Below are positions 20,245-21,566 of a DNA stretch of 21,566 nt, in pieces (positions within the stretch are counted from its first letter, which is position 1; every line of letters begins with the position of its first letter). The position numbers and the translations under genes are program-made. The stretch is taken from positions 1 through 21,566 of the IMG/VR virus record IMGVR_UViG_3300009008_000285; one strand, written 5' to 3'. This DNA comes from a virus. The notes below the pieces were generated by a model, which saw nothing but the letters and a program-made list of their open reading frames with translations, was not told the origin of the DNA and did no database searches.

Positions 20245-21566
20245 ATGTCTACATTTGAAACCAGAATTACCGATTTAGTTGGAGCATTAAATCCAGCAGA
20301 TACTGTTGCATTGACAGATTGGCTTACCGATGAGGCAAAGACGATCTGGGGACTACTGCCTACTTCAGCATTAGAGCAGAATACGGAGATTGCTGCTGTA
20401 ACGGATGGGACAGCGCTTGATATTAGTGATAAAAAGATGTTGGAAGTCACACGTTATGGTTATCAGTGTAGAAAAGTGAATTATGGTTCATACCGTCAGA
20501 TAACAAATCCAGACTCTATGCATTATGCCACAGAGTTCTCACCTGTGTGGTTTACTCTGGATGGTGATGCCTATATTGTTCCGACTCCAGAATCTGCAAA
20601 GGCTGGTATGTTTTTGTATTCACGAGCCCCTGCAGTAGCCTATAATGATACAGCTATAGCTAATTTTCCACCACAAGCAGAGGCTTTAGTTGTGTTAGGT
20701 GCTGCTATACGTACTCGGATTAGACAGTTGCTGGATAAACGCGGTAATTTACCAGAAACGTTTAGCCTAACTGTTTCCCACCCAACAGAGGAGCCGAGTC
20801 TTGTGACGGTCAGTTATACTCCTGTATCAGCAGATGTAGATTCGGATACGGTCTTGGTCACTTCTGTAGATGTGACAGCTGGGGGAACTGCGCCAACATA
20901 TATACAACCTGTGTTAAGCCTTAATACATTAACAGTAACAGATTTAACGATATCATGCATTCCACCTGTTGCTCCTTCTGTTGATTTAAATACTATTACA
21001 GCATTTGGAACAGCACCTGCTTATACTGCTCCTGTTTATGCAATAGAAGCAAAACCAACTATAGCAGATTTATCTATATCAAGTGTAGCTCCAGTTGCTC
21101 CAGTTCTTACTGATAATACTGTAGATACATCTGGCTTGTCTAATCCAACTTTTGTGGCTCCTGTTATGACTGCTCCTAATTGGACTGATGTAGAGACTTG
21201 GATTACTACTGAAGAAGATAGTGAAATGTCTGCTGCAAGAATACAAGCGATTAATGCACAAATACAAGAATTTAGTACTAAATTAGGAGAATCTCAATCT
21301 CAATTTAATAAAGAAAACGAAATTCTTCAAAAAGATTTACAAGTAGCTATACAAAATGCTCAATTAGCATCTTCTGATGATGGACAAAAACTTCAAAAAT
21401 ATTCTTCAGAATTACAAGCTTATCAGTCAAATGTTAATAAAGAGTTACAAGAGTATCAACAAAACTTCCAAAAGGATTTGTCTTTATGGGAAGGTAATAA
21501 TAGTGCAGGATTAAGTAAATATCAAGCTGATATACAAAATCAGCTTAATGTATTTAATGATGCTAA
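20245..21566 (+). CDS. Head-tail or tail structural protein, 3' end outside the window
   Basis: An open frame of 440 codons runs from ATG 20245 to the window end without a stop. Residues 1 to about 155 (MSTFETRITDLVGALNPADT, YIVPTPESAKAGMFLYSRAP, FPPQAEALVVLGAAIRTRIR) look like a phage head-tail adaptor domain. About 175-305 is a beta-rich region with degenerate repeats of V/A-P-V/A/T, L-T/S-I and N-T (for example SVAPVAPVLTDNTV, TAPAYTAPVY). From about 325 on it is a long Gln/Glu/Lys/Ser coiled coil (INAQIQEFSTKLGESQSQFN). This adaptor, repeats and coiled-coil layout suggests a connector or tail-related fibre. The start follows a weak AGGATAG ribosome site. Confidence 0.8.
   Translation, partial: MSTFETRITDLVGALNPADTVALTDWLTDEAKTIWGLLPTSALEQNTEIAAVTDGTALDISDKKMLEVTRYGYQCRKVNYGSYRQITNPDSMHYATEFSPVWFTLDGDAYIVPTPESAKAGMFLYSRAPAVAYNDTAIANFPPQAEALVVLGAAIRTRIRQLLDKRGNLPETFSLTVSHPTEEPSLVTVSYTPVSADVDSDTVLVTSVDVTAGGTAPTYIQPVLSLNTLTVTDLTISCIPPVAPSVDLNTITAFGTAPAYTAPVYAIEAKPTIADLSISSVAPVAPVLTDNTVDTSGLSNPTFVAPVMTAPNWTDVETWITTEEDSEMSAARIQAINAQIQEFSTKLGESQSQFNKENEILQKDLQVAIQNAQLASSDDGQKLQKYSSELQAYQSNVNKELQEYQQNFQKDLSLWEGNNSAGLSKYQADIQNQLNVFNDA

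Noticed and set aside
1-21566. CRISPR arrays, insertion sequences, integrase or attachment sites, and rRNA genes.
   Set aside because: No regularly spaced repeats, transposase or recombinase motifs, or rRNA-like stretches were seen on either strand.

Overview
The window is a segment of a tailed double-stranded DNA phage (or prophage) genome. It has a large terminase, a P22-type portal, a scaffold-like protein, a major capsid protein and a T4-type lysozyme in one rightward block. A leftward block holds a phage replication and recombination module. Genes are tightly packed with frequent 1-4 bp overlaps and strong AAGGAG ribosome binding sites. The leftward genes look clearly more AT-rich than the rightward ones. 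The host cannot be named; the T4-type lysozyme fits a Gram-negative host but does not prove one.

Layout. (1) Positions 1-4780, minus strand: read 5' to 3' on that strand, a Sak4-like RecA-fold ATPase (TTG start), a possible ssDNA-binding partner, a primase-helicase fusion, a Gp157-like coiled-coil protein, an HNH endonuclease and a zinc-ribbon protein. A terminator and a promoter at 4819-4898 separate this unit from the next. (2) Positions 4902-8150, minus strand: a four-gene cassette in the order ubiquitin-like protein, 488-aa protein with an E2-like signature, JAB/JAMM peptidase, E1-like (ThiF-fold) protein. It ends at the terminator. (3) Positions 8279-11258, minus strand: small accessory genes, including three tandem paralogs, a Cys-rich protein, a single-span membrane protein and several unknowns. 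These are separated by leaders rich in inverted repeats. (4) Positions 11259-11887: a noncoding divergent control region with four copies of a TACCT-N4/5-AGGTA palindrome around a likely leftward promoter, a run of helically phased G-rich direct repeats, and a rightward promoter. (5) Positions 11888-21566, plus strand: a small unknown gene, lysozyme, probable small terminase, large terminase, portal, scaffold-like protein, major capsid protein, a 147-aa structural candidate, a 39-aa basic peptide, and a long head-tail or tail protein that runs off the window.

The most interesting system is the cassette at 4902-8150. It contains a beta-grasp protein ending in Gly-Gly-Lys, a peptidase with a complete JAMM metal site that could remove the terminal Lys, an adenylating E1-like enzyme, and a protein with an E2-like HP...G...NW segment that has lost the cysteine at the usual place. 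Together they look like a compact phage-encoded ubiquitin-like modification system. Its closest conceptual relatives are the bacterial PRTRC and Bil (ISG15-like) operons. What it modifies cannot be read from the sequence.

The sequence suggests this working model. Leftward transcription from the control region and internal promoters makes replication and accessory proteins early. The cassette has its own leader and terminator, and a hairpin after the ubiquitin-like gene may keep that protein in excess. Rightward transcription then makes lysis, packaging and capsid proteins.
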